This document shows, piece after piece, positions 12,691 to 25,825 of a stretch of 64,000 nucleotides of DNA. The first letter of the stretch is position 1, and every line of letters begins with the position of its first letter. A program made the position numbers and the translations under genes. The notes beneath the pieces are model-generated. The model saw nothing but the letters and a program-made list of their open reading frames with translations, did no database searches and had not been told where the DNA came from. This stretch comes from Sipunculus nudus (taxonomy: Eukaryota > Annelida > Sipuncula > Golfingiida > Sipunculidae), in NCBI GenBank assembly GCA_026874595.1, contig CM049318.1, positions 35,055,956-35,119,955 of the forward strand, read 5' to 3'.

Positions 12691-13369
12691 TATTGGTAAT
12701 GAAATTGTACTTAAATTGCCCTATTTACCAGCATTTTGAACGGTAAAACATATCTGTGGTAAGCATTCGGATCTCTTCACTGGCGACCAAGGTTCTGTCC
12801 CAGGTGTCGCTATGTGAGTGGGTTGCAGTGGCCAGTATAGGGTTGTTGGTTTTCTCTTTGACCTCTGATTCCACCCACCCCTACCGAACGCCACCTTCCG
12901 AGCCATGGACAGTGCCTTGTATTAGTAAAAACTAGTTGTACAATCCATGTAAAATAAATTTTATATTTTATAATTTTTATTTCAGACTGAATGCGTGAAT
13001 GACAGAATACACACACGTGTAGGAGGCGACACATGTCTGGTGTATAGATTAAATGATTCCTTTGCCTGGAGGTGATGTTGCACCTTTCAGACACTTTGTT
13101 TGCATGTAGACAGATCCGTACATTATTTAGAGACTCAAGACAATATGCTGTATGCTGCGCTACCATTTTAAAGAACAGATTTAGGCTTGTAGGTAACACT
13201 TTCTATTGAATAAGAATGAGGTTATCCATGGGATAAAGAAGATATGTTATTCAAAATAAGTCATAACCTATCATTAAGAGATTAGATTGAATCTCTTGGT
13301 TTCCGGTGAGATTTCGCCATTATACCTTTGAGACATCAACTGGTTAAAACCAGGTACCTACAACTCCGA

Positions 13370-13640
13370 CGCCAAACGTCTTAAACACTGTCCGCACGGA
13401 AACGAAAACCTGACAGACAGACAGACAAAGTGACAGACAGACAGACAGAAGCCAGACACTCCAAATCATTCCCAACCAAGGTATGCATGAAAGCAATCAC
13501 TGACCCATATTTGAATGAAATCGGATAATATTTAGGAAATTTATCGCAAGGAAACAAAACCTGACGGACGGACAGACAGACAGACAGACAGACAAACCCA
13601 AATCAATGTCCCCCGCATCCGCGGAGCGTGGGACATCTAA
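13370..13640. repeat. Two GACAGACA-rich modules
   Basis: GAAACGAAAACCTGACAGAC near 13398 and GAAACAAAACCTGACGGACG near 13550 introduce runs of GACAGACA; the second ends with a palindromic GTCCCCCGCATCCGCGGAG...GGGAC near 13602. Looks like the tail of a tandem-repeat element. Confidence 0.55.
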
Positions 13641-13649
13641 ACCAGAATT

Positions 13650-13915
13650 CATTCACAGAGTCACTTACAGACTTGAAACCCTCACAACTGATATTCGCGA
13701 CCCAAAAACATACTAAAAGTGCACTTGCAATTCATTATAGGACAAAAATAACATAATGTATTAATATTTTATATATCGGTGGCCATCTTGGCCGCCATCT
13801 TGGATTTTGATCAAGATAGGGTTAATTCCGCTTTGCCCTATATCTTAAAATATTGTGTATGGTTTTTACAACTTTTATGTTTCGTGCCTCTTTCATTATT
13901 TGCACAATTCGTCTC
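13650..13915 (-). repeat. Dispersed repeat, inverted copy
   Basis: Reverse-orientation partner of 12392-12690, including the CCAAGATGGC words in its centre. Together they form an inverted pair about 1 kb apart. Confidence 0.7.
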
Positions 13916-14631
13916 TTAACAGCTGGGCTATCTCCCTCTCTCTGCAATGAAAATAAGTTTTAATAATGTCTTTCTTTCCAACCGAAAACTTACTTGTATT
14001 TAAAAATATTTTTCAAACATGTATATACTTCACATGAATTTTTGTTATTAAGAGTAAGAAGGGTCTGAAGTCAGGTGTTAGAGCCAAGTTGTTTCCCTAA
14101 TTAATTACTTCTGGACCGATGCTGTCGCTGGAGCAAAGACGTGTAAGTTACAGATATAGGCTCCCGATACACATAGAAAGCGGCTGAACATGGCCATACA
14201 GATGAGCAGTTATCTCCCGTGAGCAATCGTGCCATCTACTTAAACTCGCCATTAATCAACTTATTCATCATTTCTCTTTTTACCGTCAAAGAGAACACTA
14301 CTCAAACAAGATCACCTGGCCATCATTTGTTATAGATATGGAACAAAAGAAGATTAAACGGACGGCGTTATCATTTGACAATCTTTGAGCGGTTAGAGCG
14401 TGGTAAAAAACAAGCCATCATAGCAAAGAGCTTTTTCTCTGACGTTTTGGAATATTGGCTGTTGTAGGAGGAGAAAATGATATTTATCTCCGTTTGCTGA
14501 GGTTTGCAAAATAAATTGCACTTTACTTATAATTTCAGCAATCTACGGGGAAAATTGGTAGGAGCATTCGACTCTGTCCTTCACTGCAGGACCACAATAC
14601 AATTTTTACCGAGGTAACTTAACTATTGTGC

Positions 14632-14774
14632 AGCGCCACCATGTGTTTACATGATACATTACTAGTCAGTATCGAGTTTATAACTGTGAGAAATTGTCAG
14701 ATGGCGCCTCTGTCGGAAAGTTTGGGTACTGCAATGATCTGTGTTAAATATTAATATTAACGCATGGTGGCGCT
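14632..14774. mobile_element. 143-bp MITE-like unit with perfect 12-bp ends
   Basis: AGCGCCACCATG at 14632-14643 and CATGGTGGCGCT at 14763-14774 are perfect inverted repeats. The end motif echoes the GGTGGCGCCACC core of the satellites elsewhere. Target duplication not evident. Confidence 0.45.
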
Positions 14775-16225
14775 TCGTGGTCAGAAACTTATAATGTATT
14801 AATAAGGTGTTAGCTATTTGTTAGACTGGTTCAGTGCTGGCATTCTGGACTATACGAAAAAAAAGTACAAGATGTTGTATGAATATATCTATCGTTTATA
14901 TAAGTTCTGAAATATATGAGTATAGTTTATTAAAAAAATAATCATCCTGTAGGTAAAAATTTGAGAAAAGTATCAATAACTTAAAGATTATGAAAAGAGT
15001 AAAAACATCCTTTCTTAAAAACTGTCCATACCACCAGTAGGAGCCCTTTAGAATTTTGCGATTATTCTCTTAAACATAAATGTTACCACACAATCGACAC
15101 TAACGCTCATGACGGAGGAAAGATGTAAAACTACATAACAGAAACAATATTTATATTTTGCACCCTTCCTTTTCTTTTTTATCTTTTTGGCAAGTAACAT
15201 GGCCTCATTTTGACGATAACATTTTTTTAGAATATTTATGACACTCAACCACCAATCAGCAGCTTTTAAATATAGTTGTTGGAGCATGTGGCCAGTGACC
15301 TTCATCATGTTGGTTGAGATGTTGTTCAATTTGAAAGTTTACTCACATATTTAATTCAGTGAAGTACAAAAATGTTTTAAAAGGTACGGTTTGGTTTCAT
15401 TTGAGTTAATTAAGCCTATGCCTCATTCCTCAGTTGCAACTTACTATCTGGATCTGATCTGTGAGTTTAAGGAAATATTAACACATTTTAATGGGCGACC
15501 CACTGTGGAACAAACTATAGAGTGGCAGCACTGCTGGTTACCGTGTACTATAATGACAGTGACAAAAAATGAGCAGGGAATAAAAAAAGTTTACTTTAAA
15601 GTTCCAGCAAAATAAAGGAAGCAAACAGGCTTCTATCATTAACCAAAGTTTCAAGAGATATATAGCACTATCATTTTTTGATCCCGGGGGTAATCGTCGG
15701 ACTTTGGTAGAATTTTTGTGTGCTGTGAGGCAAGACCAGTCTATGCATGATGAAGTAGGCAGTGCATAGCTACCATGTCATGTGATCAAGTCCGAGATAA
15801 AACGCGATGCTGACGTAGATCAGGATATCCGCGAAGTAGTGAGGACAGGAGACCAGATCGAACATTCCTCCTTTAGCTGCCTTGTATCCGCTGTTCACAG
15901 TATGTCATAATAAACAAGTGACCCATGGGTAATGACGCTCAGCTGACTGGGAAGAGATTCGCAAAAGGAAATTTTATCATTAGAATGGTAGTATATACCC
16001 ATTCAACTGAAGCATCAAACAGATTAACCAACAGGCCAAGATTTAGTCTGTATTTATATATCTCAAAAATAGAGAAAAATGTGTAAACTTTTAAAACTAG
16101 AATACGGGTAACCGACAAATGACTACATGTATCTGCCAAAATCGGATAGTGAGGCATGGATTGAGTGGCAAGGGGAAATAGAGTGAGGTATGTTGCATAT
16201 TAGCATGGATGTCTGCAGCCTAAAT
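14775..16225. other. Stretch without a supported gene
   Basis: Holds one 93-codon minus ORF (15048-15329) and a 74-codon plus ORF (15391-15615). Neither has splice support or a recognisable domain. Confidence 0.45.
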
Positions 16226-16229
16226 GTGT

Positions 16230-17080
16230 ATGTAGGTTGTGCCACCTACCACAAATCCAGAAAGCTGTCCAAGTTGTATACACCTGCAAAATTTTAGGCA
16301 GAAAAGTCAAACCACTACATGTATATGAGCGATTTTTGCCCATGGCAGACAAACAGACAAACACTGTGCAAAAATCTTTGCAGGTAACCCCTCCAGTTTT
16401 GTGTATTATAAAGACCTATGTGAGATCTAAACACATGCACAATTTTGGCCCAATCGGTCAAATGGTTCCTGAGATATGAGCTTGGATGTGTGCAGCGTTA
16501 ACTAGAATGTAGGTGGCGCCACCTGCCATAAAATCAAGAAAGCTGTCCACGATGTATAAACCTGCAAAATTTTAGGCAGTTATGTCGAACCACTACAGAG
16601 AAATGAGTGATTTTAGGCCAAGGCAGACTAACAGACAGACGCTGTGCAAACATTGTTACAGGTGGCGCCACCATATTTTGTGTATGTTACAGAGCTATCA
16701 AAGGGCTACATTTGTATAAATTTTATTTCCTGATCGGTCAAACGGTTCCCAAGATATAAGCTTGGATGTCATCAGCGTGAACGTGAACGTAGGTGGCGCC
16801 ACCTGTCATAAAATCAGGAAAGCTATCCTGGATGTATACGCATGACGAATTTCAGGTGAATTAGTCAATTCACTGCAGAGATATGAGTGATTTTAACCCA
16901 AGGCAGATGAACAGATGGACACTGTGCAAACATGGTTACAGGTGGCGCCACCATTTTTTGTGTATGTTATAAAGCAATCCAAGGGCTACATTTGTATCAA
17001 TTTTATTTCCTGATCGGTCAAACGGTTCCCGAGATATGAGGGTTTATGAGTGGAAACAGACCCACAAATGGACACTGGAT
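16230..17080. repeat. Tandem array of ~280-bp units with GGTGGCGCCACC core
   Basis: Three imperfect units. Within each, a GTGG.GCCACCT core is followed by ATAAAATCA(A/G)GAAAGCT (16237, 16511, 16791), and a second core is followed by ATTTTTTGTGTATG (16661, 16941). Repeated phrases include GATCGGTCAAACGGTTCCC and GAGATATGAG. The spacing of like cores is 274-281 bp. Confidence 0.85.
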
Positions 17081-17275
17081 AGAGAGGAAAGGTCAGAGGT
17101 CAACGCAAATTGGTTAGGCACTAGTTCACATGTGACCCGATAATAGGTGTAAGTTTGGGAAAAATCGGTCCATTAGTCTCCGAGGAGCTCTCTGGAAACG
17201 AACGCCGCCGCGGTGGAGGAACTCGGTCAAAAACATAGTATCCGCAAAACTTCGTTTTGGCGGATACAAAAATAC

Positions 17276-19335
17276 AGGTGGCTCCACCAGTCTGCAGAAA
17301 CTAATAAAAACACTTAATGGTCAATATCCATGCAAAAAATCATGGTGATCTCTGCATTAGTTGTTCAGATACTTCAGTTTTTGTATCAAATTGTCCATTA
17401 TTCTGAGGGATACTTCGGAGTCCTATAGCTTGAAGGATATGGGTAACAGAGACCTAATTTCAAGTTTCCACAGGCACCTTTCATGGGCCTCCTTGCATGA
17501 CAAGAATGAAGATTCTAGGTCCAGTTGTTGCGATTTGTACCCTGTTGACAGATAACCACATCTTTAAAGGTCTCAAAAAAAAAGAAAAAAAATCGTAAAA
17601 ATTTGAAAAAAAATAGAGGTGGCACACCCAGTCTGCAGAAACTGATGGAACAGCTCATGATCAATATGTATGCCGAAAATCATGACCATCAGTGTTGTAG
17701 TTATTGAAATACTGCAGTTTTTGTATCAAATTTTCCATTATTCTGGGGGGGGGGGGGGTATTTTGGACACATACAGCTTAAAGAATATTGGTAACAGAGA
17801 CCTAATTTCAAGTTTCCATGGAGACTTTTCATGGGTCTCCCTGTGTGTCAAGAATGAAGATTCTTGGTCCAGTTTTTATGATTTGTGCCCTGTCTCAACA
17901 GATGTTAATATCTTTAAAGGTCTCAAAAATACAGAAAAATTTAGTAAAAAAACCGAACAAATACAGGTGGTGCCACCAGTCTGCAGAAACTTATGAAACA
18001 CTCCATGATCAATATCCATGCAAACAATTATGGTTATCTCTGCATTAGTTGTTCAGATACTTTAACTTTTGTATCAAATTTTCCATTATTCTGAGCTGTA
18101 CTTTGGAGTGTCATAGCTCAAAGGATATGGGTAACAGAGACCAAATTTCAGGTTTCCATGGAGACTTATCATGGGTCTCCCTGTGTGTCAAGAACGAAGA
18201 TTCTAGGTCCAGTCGTTACGATTTGTACCCTGTTGACAGATAACTACATCCTTAAAGGTCTCAAAAATGGAGAAAACAATTCGTGAACATTGAAAAATAC
18301 AGGTGGCGCCACCAGTCTGCACAAACTGATGAAACATCTCATGATCAATATGTATGTCGAAAATCATGACCATCAGTGATGTAGTTAATGAGATATTGAA
18401 GTTTTTGTATGAAATTTTTGACTATTCTGGGGGGTAATTTTGGGCCCTATAGCTCGAAGGATATGGAAAACAGAGACCTAATTTCTGGTTTCCATGGAGA
18501 CTTTTCATAGGTCTCTCAGTGTGTCGAAAATGAAGATTCTAGGTCCAGTCGTTACGATTTGTGCCACGCTAACAGATGACAGCATCCTCAAAGGTCTCAA
18601 AAATAGAGGAAAAAATCGTAAAAAATCAAATAGTACAGGTTGCGCCACCAGTCTGCAGGAACTGATCGAACATCTCATGATCAATATGTATGCCAAAAAT
18701 GAAGACCATCAGTGATGTAGTTATTGAAATATTGAAGTTTTTGTGTGAAATTTTTTACTATTCTGGGGGGTACTTTGGGGCCCCATAGCTCAAAGGATAT
18801 GGGTAACAGAGACCTAATTTCTGGTTTCCAAGGAGATTTTTCATGGACCTCTCAGTGTGTCAAGAATAAAGATTCTAAGTCCAGTCTTAATGATTTGTGC
18901 CTTGTTAACAGATGTTCACATTTTTAAAGGTCTCAAAAACAGAGAAAAAAATTCGTAAAAAATCGAAAAATACAGGTGGCGCCACCATTCTGCAGGAAGT
19001 GATGTAACATCTCATGATCAATATGTATGCCAAAAATCATGACCATCAGTCAAGTAATTAATGAGATATTGAAGTTTTTGTATGAAATTTTTTACTTTTC
19101 TGGGGGGTACTTTGGGGCCACATAGCTCGAAGGATATGGGTAACAGAGACCTAATTTCTGGTTTCCAAGGAGATTTTTTATGGATCTCTCAGAATCCCAA
19201 GTAACAAGGTTCTAGGTCCAGCGGTTACGATTTGTGCCTGGTTAACGGACGGACAGACGGACAGACGGACAGACGGACGACGGACAAAGAGTGATCGCTA
19301 TAGCTGAGATGACTTTCAGTCAGCTGAGCTAAAAA
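17276..19335. repeat. Tandem array of six ~336-bp units with common tail
   Basis: Units start at AGGTGGCGCCACCAGTCTGC or variants near 17276, 17617, 17965, 18301, 18637 and 18974 (spacing about 336-348 bp). Each contains CATGATCAATATGTATG, AAGGATATGGGTAACAGAGA and TTCTAGGTCCAGTCGTTACG. The array ends with GACGGACAGACGGAC repeats, then TAGCTGAGATGAC...GAGCTAAAAA at about 19295-19334. All ORFs in it arise from the repeat and are not genes. Confidence 0.92.
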
Positions 19336-20674
19336 TGAAAGTGTAATTGAATATTGTTTGTGGTACCGGTGTATTAAGTGATTCCCTCAGAATTTAGGTA
19401 TTCTTAGGTATGTATAGGTGTGTTAACCTATGTTCAGGTGTGTTTAGGTATGTTTTAACTGTTTACGAAATTGTGTCACAGTGCTGTATATTTCCTAAAA
19501 TATCAATTAAATGCTGTGTTTCAGAAATGAATAAAATAACCAACTCACTGATAATATATAGGTACGTCTTTTTACTTATTGTTGGTATCTGAAGGGAAAG
19601 TATTCACTATTATTTTATTCTCCAGTTGTTTTAATATTAATTGATATATTATTTAACATTAAAAAAAAATTATCCTACTTTACCGGTCCTTGGATATCCC
19701 TACCAGGCCGAAATCAAATCAGCCAATACCAACACTCGACTGTCCACGATTTCCTGAAAACACCTCCCCCCTACCCCACTGATTATATTATTATTATTAC
19801 ACTTTATTGAGAAACTTGGTGGTGATTTGGGTTAAATTGGGTATACATCACTTCCAAGGGCCTATATATATATGTGTGTGTATGTGGAGGCGGGGGGAGT
19901 CGAAGCCTCCGTCCCCCACAATGCGAGTGGAAATTGCCCCACTGCTTAGTATCGCATTGTTTGAAAGGCCAAGGGAAAAGACCATGTCAGTTTCTACACA
20001 GATTTTGTAAGAAACACTAATAAAAATCAATAAAAATAATTCCTAGGGATTTTTCATGAAGGTAACAACAAATACCGAGGGCACCGAATAAATGGAACGA
20101 ATATTTTTGGGAAGAACAGATATGAAAGATATGGTCTGATGGATATATTAACAGGGGCGGCATTAGAAAATTCAAAGTATAAATTTGTTCCGTCCCTACT
20201 GAAAAATAGTTAAATTACAGCCATAGGCCTTTTGTGCATGGACGCATACTAAATTGAGTCTTGGGATATTGTACTTCACAGTTTCATACCCCAGTGAAGC
20301 TATATAATCGCCCAACTTTATTTATATTCAAGAAGCAGTGTATATGCGTAAAATTATGCACCGGACAACTCTTTTGTCCCTTCTGGTGAATTGCGGCTCG
20401 CATCTATAATCAATTTAAATTATTACTGACGGTGGTATAACTTCCACGTTTCTAGATAAATCAGGAGAAATGTTACATTGTTAGTTAAGGGGCTATCGCA
20501 GCGCCACCTATCAGAAATTACGATAGAGCGCCGAATCTCGTATTAAGAATGGCACAAATCTGGTCTTTAAGTGCATTAGCGCCATTTTGGTCCTCTAACA
20601 ACTTCGATCAGCGTCAGAGCGCCTTTACCTCTTGTATCTAGGGCCACACTAAAAGGCATTATAAAGATTTAATT
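19336..20674. other. Gene-free stretch
   Basis: AT-rich DNA with minor repeated words (TTAGGTATGTATAGGTGTG near 19400; CAGGGGCGGCATTAG near 20153, similar to a hAT end but without a partner). Confidence 0.45.
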
Positions 20675-21105
20675 TTGTTCATCATTTTTGACATCGCCTC
20701 ATGGCCTACAATCACGACATCACTAATATAAACCGGGGTATAATCGTTAGATATATCTGTATACGTTCTCAAACTACCTAGCATGTGCGGGAAAAAATCC
20801 GTTTTGACTCAGCATATTGGTAAATCCCCCGGCATGTTTCGCACGGGTTTACTGGACGATAGTCAATTTATTTGCCACAAAGCTATCTCCCTCTTGCCAT
20901 AGAGGAATGTGTATTGACTACTTGGTTCTGCATGTATTCACGGTTGCACGTGTACAATAATAAAGATGAGGCAATAAGCTAGTATCTTTAATGTATCTTC
21001 ATCATTTTTGACATCGCCTCATGCCCTACAATCATGACGTCACTAATATAAACCAGGGTAATCGTTAGATATATCTGTATACATTCTCAAAACACCTAGC
21101 ATGTC
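20675..21105. repeat. ~108-bp direct repeat, two copies
   Basis: CATCATTTTTGACATCGCCT begins copies near 20679 and 21000, each running through ATCGTTAGATATATCTGTAT to CCTAGCATGT with few differences. The copies are 320 bp apart. Confidence 0.88.
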
Positions 21106-21483
21106 CAATTTTCCAAGATATCTTTTACTCGGAGTGTACTTTATATTATTTGTAATTTACCTTTAGTCGTCACTTTCTTGATCGATACGATCGCTGGAAC
21201 TCCAAGTTCTCTGGTTGGCCGTGTGGCCGTTTTTTTTTCCATTTTTTAGTAGAGTCTACCCTTTTTTCTTATATATATGTACTAACAAGGAGATGGGAAA
21301 AGAACTAAGAGCATTCAGGTCATTCAAGAAACAAAACAAAGAAACGTAACAATAAAAAGACCGTACCGTCGATTGCACGCTTACCTTGACCCGTAAACAC
21401 TAATAGACTTGACGTTATTAAACACATTCGAAAACAAATGCCATTAACTCGGTTAAGAAAAGTGTATATACAGAGCTTAAATA

Positions 21484-21486
<3 letters not shown>

Positions 21487-21538
<52 letters not shown>
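21487..21538. repeat. (AT)n microsatellite
   Basis: About 26 AT units, uninterrupted. Confidence 0.97.
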
Positions 21539-21542
<4 letters not shown>

Positions 21543-21679
21543 AACGGGTCGATCTAACTCGTCTGGTTTGTTTCCTAAGTTCTACCTCAGGGATTTGTCT
21601 TATTTTTTCTCTCATTCAAGGCCAGAGTTCCTAATTAAGATTTTGTCTTGTTTAGTTTTTCCATAACAATAGAGCACGT

Positions 21680-22160
21680 TTCAGCGGGAAATCTTACCGT
21701 GGAGACGGCATTTCGCTCTTACTTTTGGTTGTGGCGGCACGCCACTGCAACTATATGTTGTCTCTATTGTAGGCGAGTTATCATTTTTTCTTATTTCTTA
21801 TTTTCAACCAACTTTATAACTCTCGTCTCTAAATAGTCTCTAAATATATGCTTTAACGTAACTCTTAACATTGTCTCCATTTTGCTTTACTGCTAAAATT
21901 GTCTCCGTTTTGCTGTGTTAGCTTTAAGGTAACTTTTACTGTGTCTCCGTATTACTTTCTCTGTAAAAACATAACTCGACTTCACTTTTCCTCTCGTGCA
22001 TATAAACACGCATGCAAGTTTTTTCTTAATATATTTGTTATAAATATGTATATCTCCGTATGTCTTTGTGTATTGTAAAACGTGCCAAAGATTCCGCTCT
22101 TACTGTTCGTCATGGCAACAAGCCACTGCAACTATATTTTGTCTTTGTTGTAGATTAAAC
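21680..22160. repeat. Divergent direct repeat of ~75 bp
   Basis: CCACTGCAACTATATGTTGT near 21742 and CCACTGCAACTATATTTTGT near 22123 lie in matching contexts (CGCTCTTAC before, TTGTAG after). Confidence 0.6.
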
Positions 22161-23369
22161 CTTGGAATTATCGCTTGGCGTCCCTTTCTCTGTACTAGAA
22201 ATCTCATTCATATACGACCCCAGTGAGATGTCTTTCTTGGAATATAACGTCGAGTGTGTTATTATGCGCATTAACACGTGTATACTGTGAGTAGGCCTAC
22301 AAGGAAATCTCCATTGTCGTTGCACGGACTATCTATCAAAACCGGCCACTATTTTATTTCTTGGACCGCTAGTAGCCGCTTTAACCCATTGAGGACCCGG
22401 GTATTTTGCCCCAAACAGCGCGTGCTACTTTATGCCTTGTTATGCATGACAGCATCGAGGTTCACCTGTTCTGTCCACTATTTGCAACATTGAAAGCTGC
22501 TTGAAGAGTAAAATTGGGCGCCTGTGGTTGATTTCTGTGTTCACGAAAGAAATCAAACCGACTTGTTTTATGAGTGTCAATGGAATTAACACACAAGGGA
22601 CTTTATCGCCGCTGAACTGTTGCATGTACTACTGTTAATTATGTTAGTGGAAGACGCGTCTTTGACGTATTAATTTTCATTATGAACAGTGACTATTCGG
22701 CTGAGACGATTTTTGCAGGACTTTTTGCTGATTAAATCGTTTGAACATTTAATGTATATATTAATGTCTGAGGTAACCATGCAATATAGCAGCAAGTGGT
22801 AACAGGCGTCAGGATTCACCTTTTCAAATTCGTCATTATTCTCTTCTTTCCATCACTACTGTATCATTATCGCTTAGGCAGGTTATTCCATTTTGAACCA
22901 ACCTGTCGAAGTTTTATATATACCTGGATATATTTTTGTCAAAGTTGCTTTTGTTGAGCTTGATATTTTTTTTGAGATTTTTCCAGTATTATTCTAACAT
23001 ATTGACCTTGACCTGTTCGTACATTTAAGATTTTTTCTAACATTTTGACTTTAACTTGTTCCCTTATTTCAGTCTACACTTCTTACCTTTCATCTCATGC
23101 TGTCACTTTCGCCCTGGATTATGTCATTGTACTATAAGATATAATGAATAGTCACAGTGACTTTGTTTTGAACAAATTGGTATTATAGCACGTTGGGTAA
23201 TACATTTAGGAAATTTTTTTTGCATTGCACCTCAAACATGGGGTCCAACCGGATGTTGGTTATGATGATTTATTGACCCAGGTTTGTAAGATTTGGGAAA
23301 TAAATAACCTGTTCCTGGTTAGGGAAGCACACTCACACCTGGGAGCCGGGAGAGGATATATCATATTCC

Positions 23370-24600
23370 ATGTCAAAAACCATCTTCTGTAACACATGCA
23401 GAATTCAAGTGTTCTCACTGGCTCCTCATCACGAGACTGACATTAGTGAAATTAATGCTATGATTGAATGGGAAAGGTTGATTAATGTTGATATCATAAA
23501 GTCAATTGCAGAACGGAGTTTGCCTAAATTGACTAACAAGTTCTCATTCCGTTCAGAAGACCAGATACCAGACCTCTTTGTCGAGATGAGGAAGGTTCGT
23601 GGCAGCATCCTTGCTTCTAGAAAGTACAGTTATTCCGTTTAAAATCCCAGATTACCTCCATTTACAGGTAGAAAAGGTCGAGATGGCAGTAATGAATAAT
23701 GGAGGTCACATGTGAAGGCATTATTCTCAGGGAATTCTATCTCTCAGGCACAGATACTTGCAGCTATACATCAGCCAGATAAAGGTACAACAGGTAGTGT
23801 ACTTGTATCTATGCCAGAGGGGTCGATATACTTGATAAGTTTGACAAAAACTACGGGAATTTCTTACCTGTAAATGCTTTAGTACAAAGGTTGCACTCTA
23901 ATGAACAGCCCCTCCCCCCCCCCCCCCCCAAAAAAAAGATATCGTATCCTTGAGCTGTAGACTCCATAGGTTCTTGATTTGATCAAAGAAAAACGTACTT
24001 TGTCTCGTTCAGGAAAGGACGAAATGCTCACGTCTAAATTTTGGGATTGCTTAGTGTCAAAAGAGGTCAAAGAAGCTACCAGATATATATTTAAATATGA
24101 CGATAGTTTTGATGAAATTTTTACATCTTGCCGTACTTAAGAGATGCAAAAGAGCCAATCAGTAAGTTCAGATTAAAAGGCATCAGTTATGAACATCAAA
24201 TTTTGACCCATTGTTTAAGAGATTGGAAGCCTAAGACTCTTAATTTTCCTCAAAACTGGATAGGATGGAAAACAGAGTTTCTAAGTTAGAAAAGGCACAA
24301 ATGAGTAGAGGCAGAGACCGTTCTAAGAAATCAGTAGATACTGAAAAATCATTAGACATGTCTATAGATATTAACTTAATGTGTCCAATTAGTCTATGTC
24401 TGCAAAAGAATTTATTTGCACTAATATGAACGTGGATAATAAAAGCCGGTGATAAACATGCTATGCGTGCAAGAATTGTTACAGTCGAGAGTATTACCAG
24501 CTCATAGTTTTACCAGTCCTGTAGAATTTAAAACAGTTCTAGCAGAGTAAACGGAAAATGGCCGCATTTTACAGCATTTACCAAACAAAATTATAAATCG
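23370..24600 (+). pseudogene. Decayed Gag-like (LTR-retroelement or domesticated Gag) sequence
   Basis: Open blocks in shifting frames: 23370-23642, then a frame with FTGRKGRD and SQAQILAAIHQPDKGTTGSV, then SKFWDCLVSKEVKEATRYIF and YDDSFDEIF near 24025-24120. The order, with a FxG start, a length-of-capsid spacer and a WDCL..EVKEATR helix, resembles retroelement/PNMA-type capsid proteins. Several stops and frameshifts make it non-functional. No LTRs found around it. The Gag call is recognition from motif pattern only. Confidence 0.5.
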
Positions 24601-25210
24601 GCTTCATTGATTAGAACTAAACAAGCCAGGCGACTATACATGGAATTCATAACGCCTGCTACTCAATCTTAATCCTTTCCTTAAATTGTCCGATAAATAT
24701 ATAATTTAACCTACACAGGGCGTAAGGACACATCGACAAGCCATTTTTGAGTAAGCCAGTAAAAGGGATAGATTGTACCATTGTTTAAAAACTATTTAAT
24801 TTGCGGGTTTACCGCCACATACATGGGCCTGAAGGATAAACGTAGACTCTACTAAAGATACCCATCCCTTCTTTCTCATATCAGCTTATCAGCAGTACTA
24901 GCCCTACAAACTTCATAAAAGACCTCTCAAACAGCATCATGTGCAAATTATGTTATTTAGGTGCATTCAAATACTGATACACTATGGTTGTTGCACGTGT
25001 TACACATGTGGATCCTTACAATAAATAAAAAAGGTGTTCCCTTAAAAATTTTTCAGTTCAACTGGAAGGATTTATCATATTTTTCCCCACTTTCTATGAG
25101 AAAAGCTTTTGTAATGTTTCATATTATTTATCAAAGTTGTTCACCTAAATATGGACAAATGCGTATGATTAATTTATCCTTACCGTATGATATGACATCC
25201 TAAACTGCTT
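24601..25210. other. Stretch without a supported gene
   Basis: AT-rich; an 80-codon ORF at 24961-25203 has no splice or domain support. Confidence 0.4.
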
Positions 25211-25214
25211 TGAA

Positions 25215-25460
25215 AGTTCTATAAAGAACCGTACACATAAGGTACCAGCAAGAACCTTTCCAAATCCTCAGTCCTAAGTCTTGAAGAACCTGGGAAGGTT
25301 CCTCTAAAAACCTGTGGAGAGTCTAGATGGACCTAACAGGTTCAATAAAAGAACAACAGGACGGTTCCAAAAAGGAACCCCATCTGAATGGTTCCCATCT
25401 CAGTCTACTACACAGGACCTTTTTGGTTCTAGCTGGAACACATTTTTGTTAGAGTGTGGG
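25215..25460. mobile_element. Probable small transposon remnant rich in GGTTC/GAACC words
   Basis: GAACC and GGTTC pentamers recur about a dozen times in both orientations (AAAGAACCGT, AAGAACCTTT, GGAAGGTTCC, AAAAGGAACC, TTTTTGGTTC), giving strong foldback potential over 240 bp. Confidence 0.4.
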
Positions 25461-25629
25461 TTTGCTTAGTCACAGCAAGAACTCACTGATACTCCTGCAT
25501 GGGTTCTAACAGTCACCTCCTAATGGGCAATTATTATTTCATTATTTGCCGAGTTCAACAGATAATATACTTAATGTAGTTCGTAATATGTTTGACATTA
25601 ATTAAATCATAAAGAAGCGAAATATGATT

Positions 25630-25825
25630 ATTTAAAGTCCTTTTTAAGTACTCGAAATTTTAAGTACACGAAAGGACCCATGAAAATATTCCTGTATATG
25701 AGTACTTTCGAAGTACCCGAGTACTGATGCAAGCACGTTTGACATTTTGAAAAAAAAAAAACACTCGAGTACGAGTACCGTCGAATGTACTCATGAGAAC
25801 GAGTACTTCAGGTCGTTTCGACTCA
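25630..25825. repeat. GAGTACTCG-rich transposon-like fragment
   Basis: Repeated self-complementary words (AAGTACTCGAA, GAGTACTTTCGAAGTACC, CTCGAGTACGAGTACCG, GAACGAGTACTTC) within 200 bp, reminiscent of hAT-type subterminal repeats. Confidence 0.4.

Noticed and set aside
15048-15615. Possible genes on either strand (93 and 74 codons)
   Set aside because: No splice sites, signal peptide or known motif; length is within chance for this composition.
17361-18927. Several similar ORFs of 60-108 codons
   Set aside because: They are the same frame of a 336-bp satellite unit, with periodicity of DNA and not of protein; no splice or start context.
22378-22410. TTTAACCCATTGAGGACCCGGG as a piggyBac end
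   Set aside because: No matching right end with TTAA found in the following kilobase.
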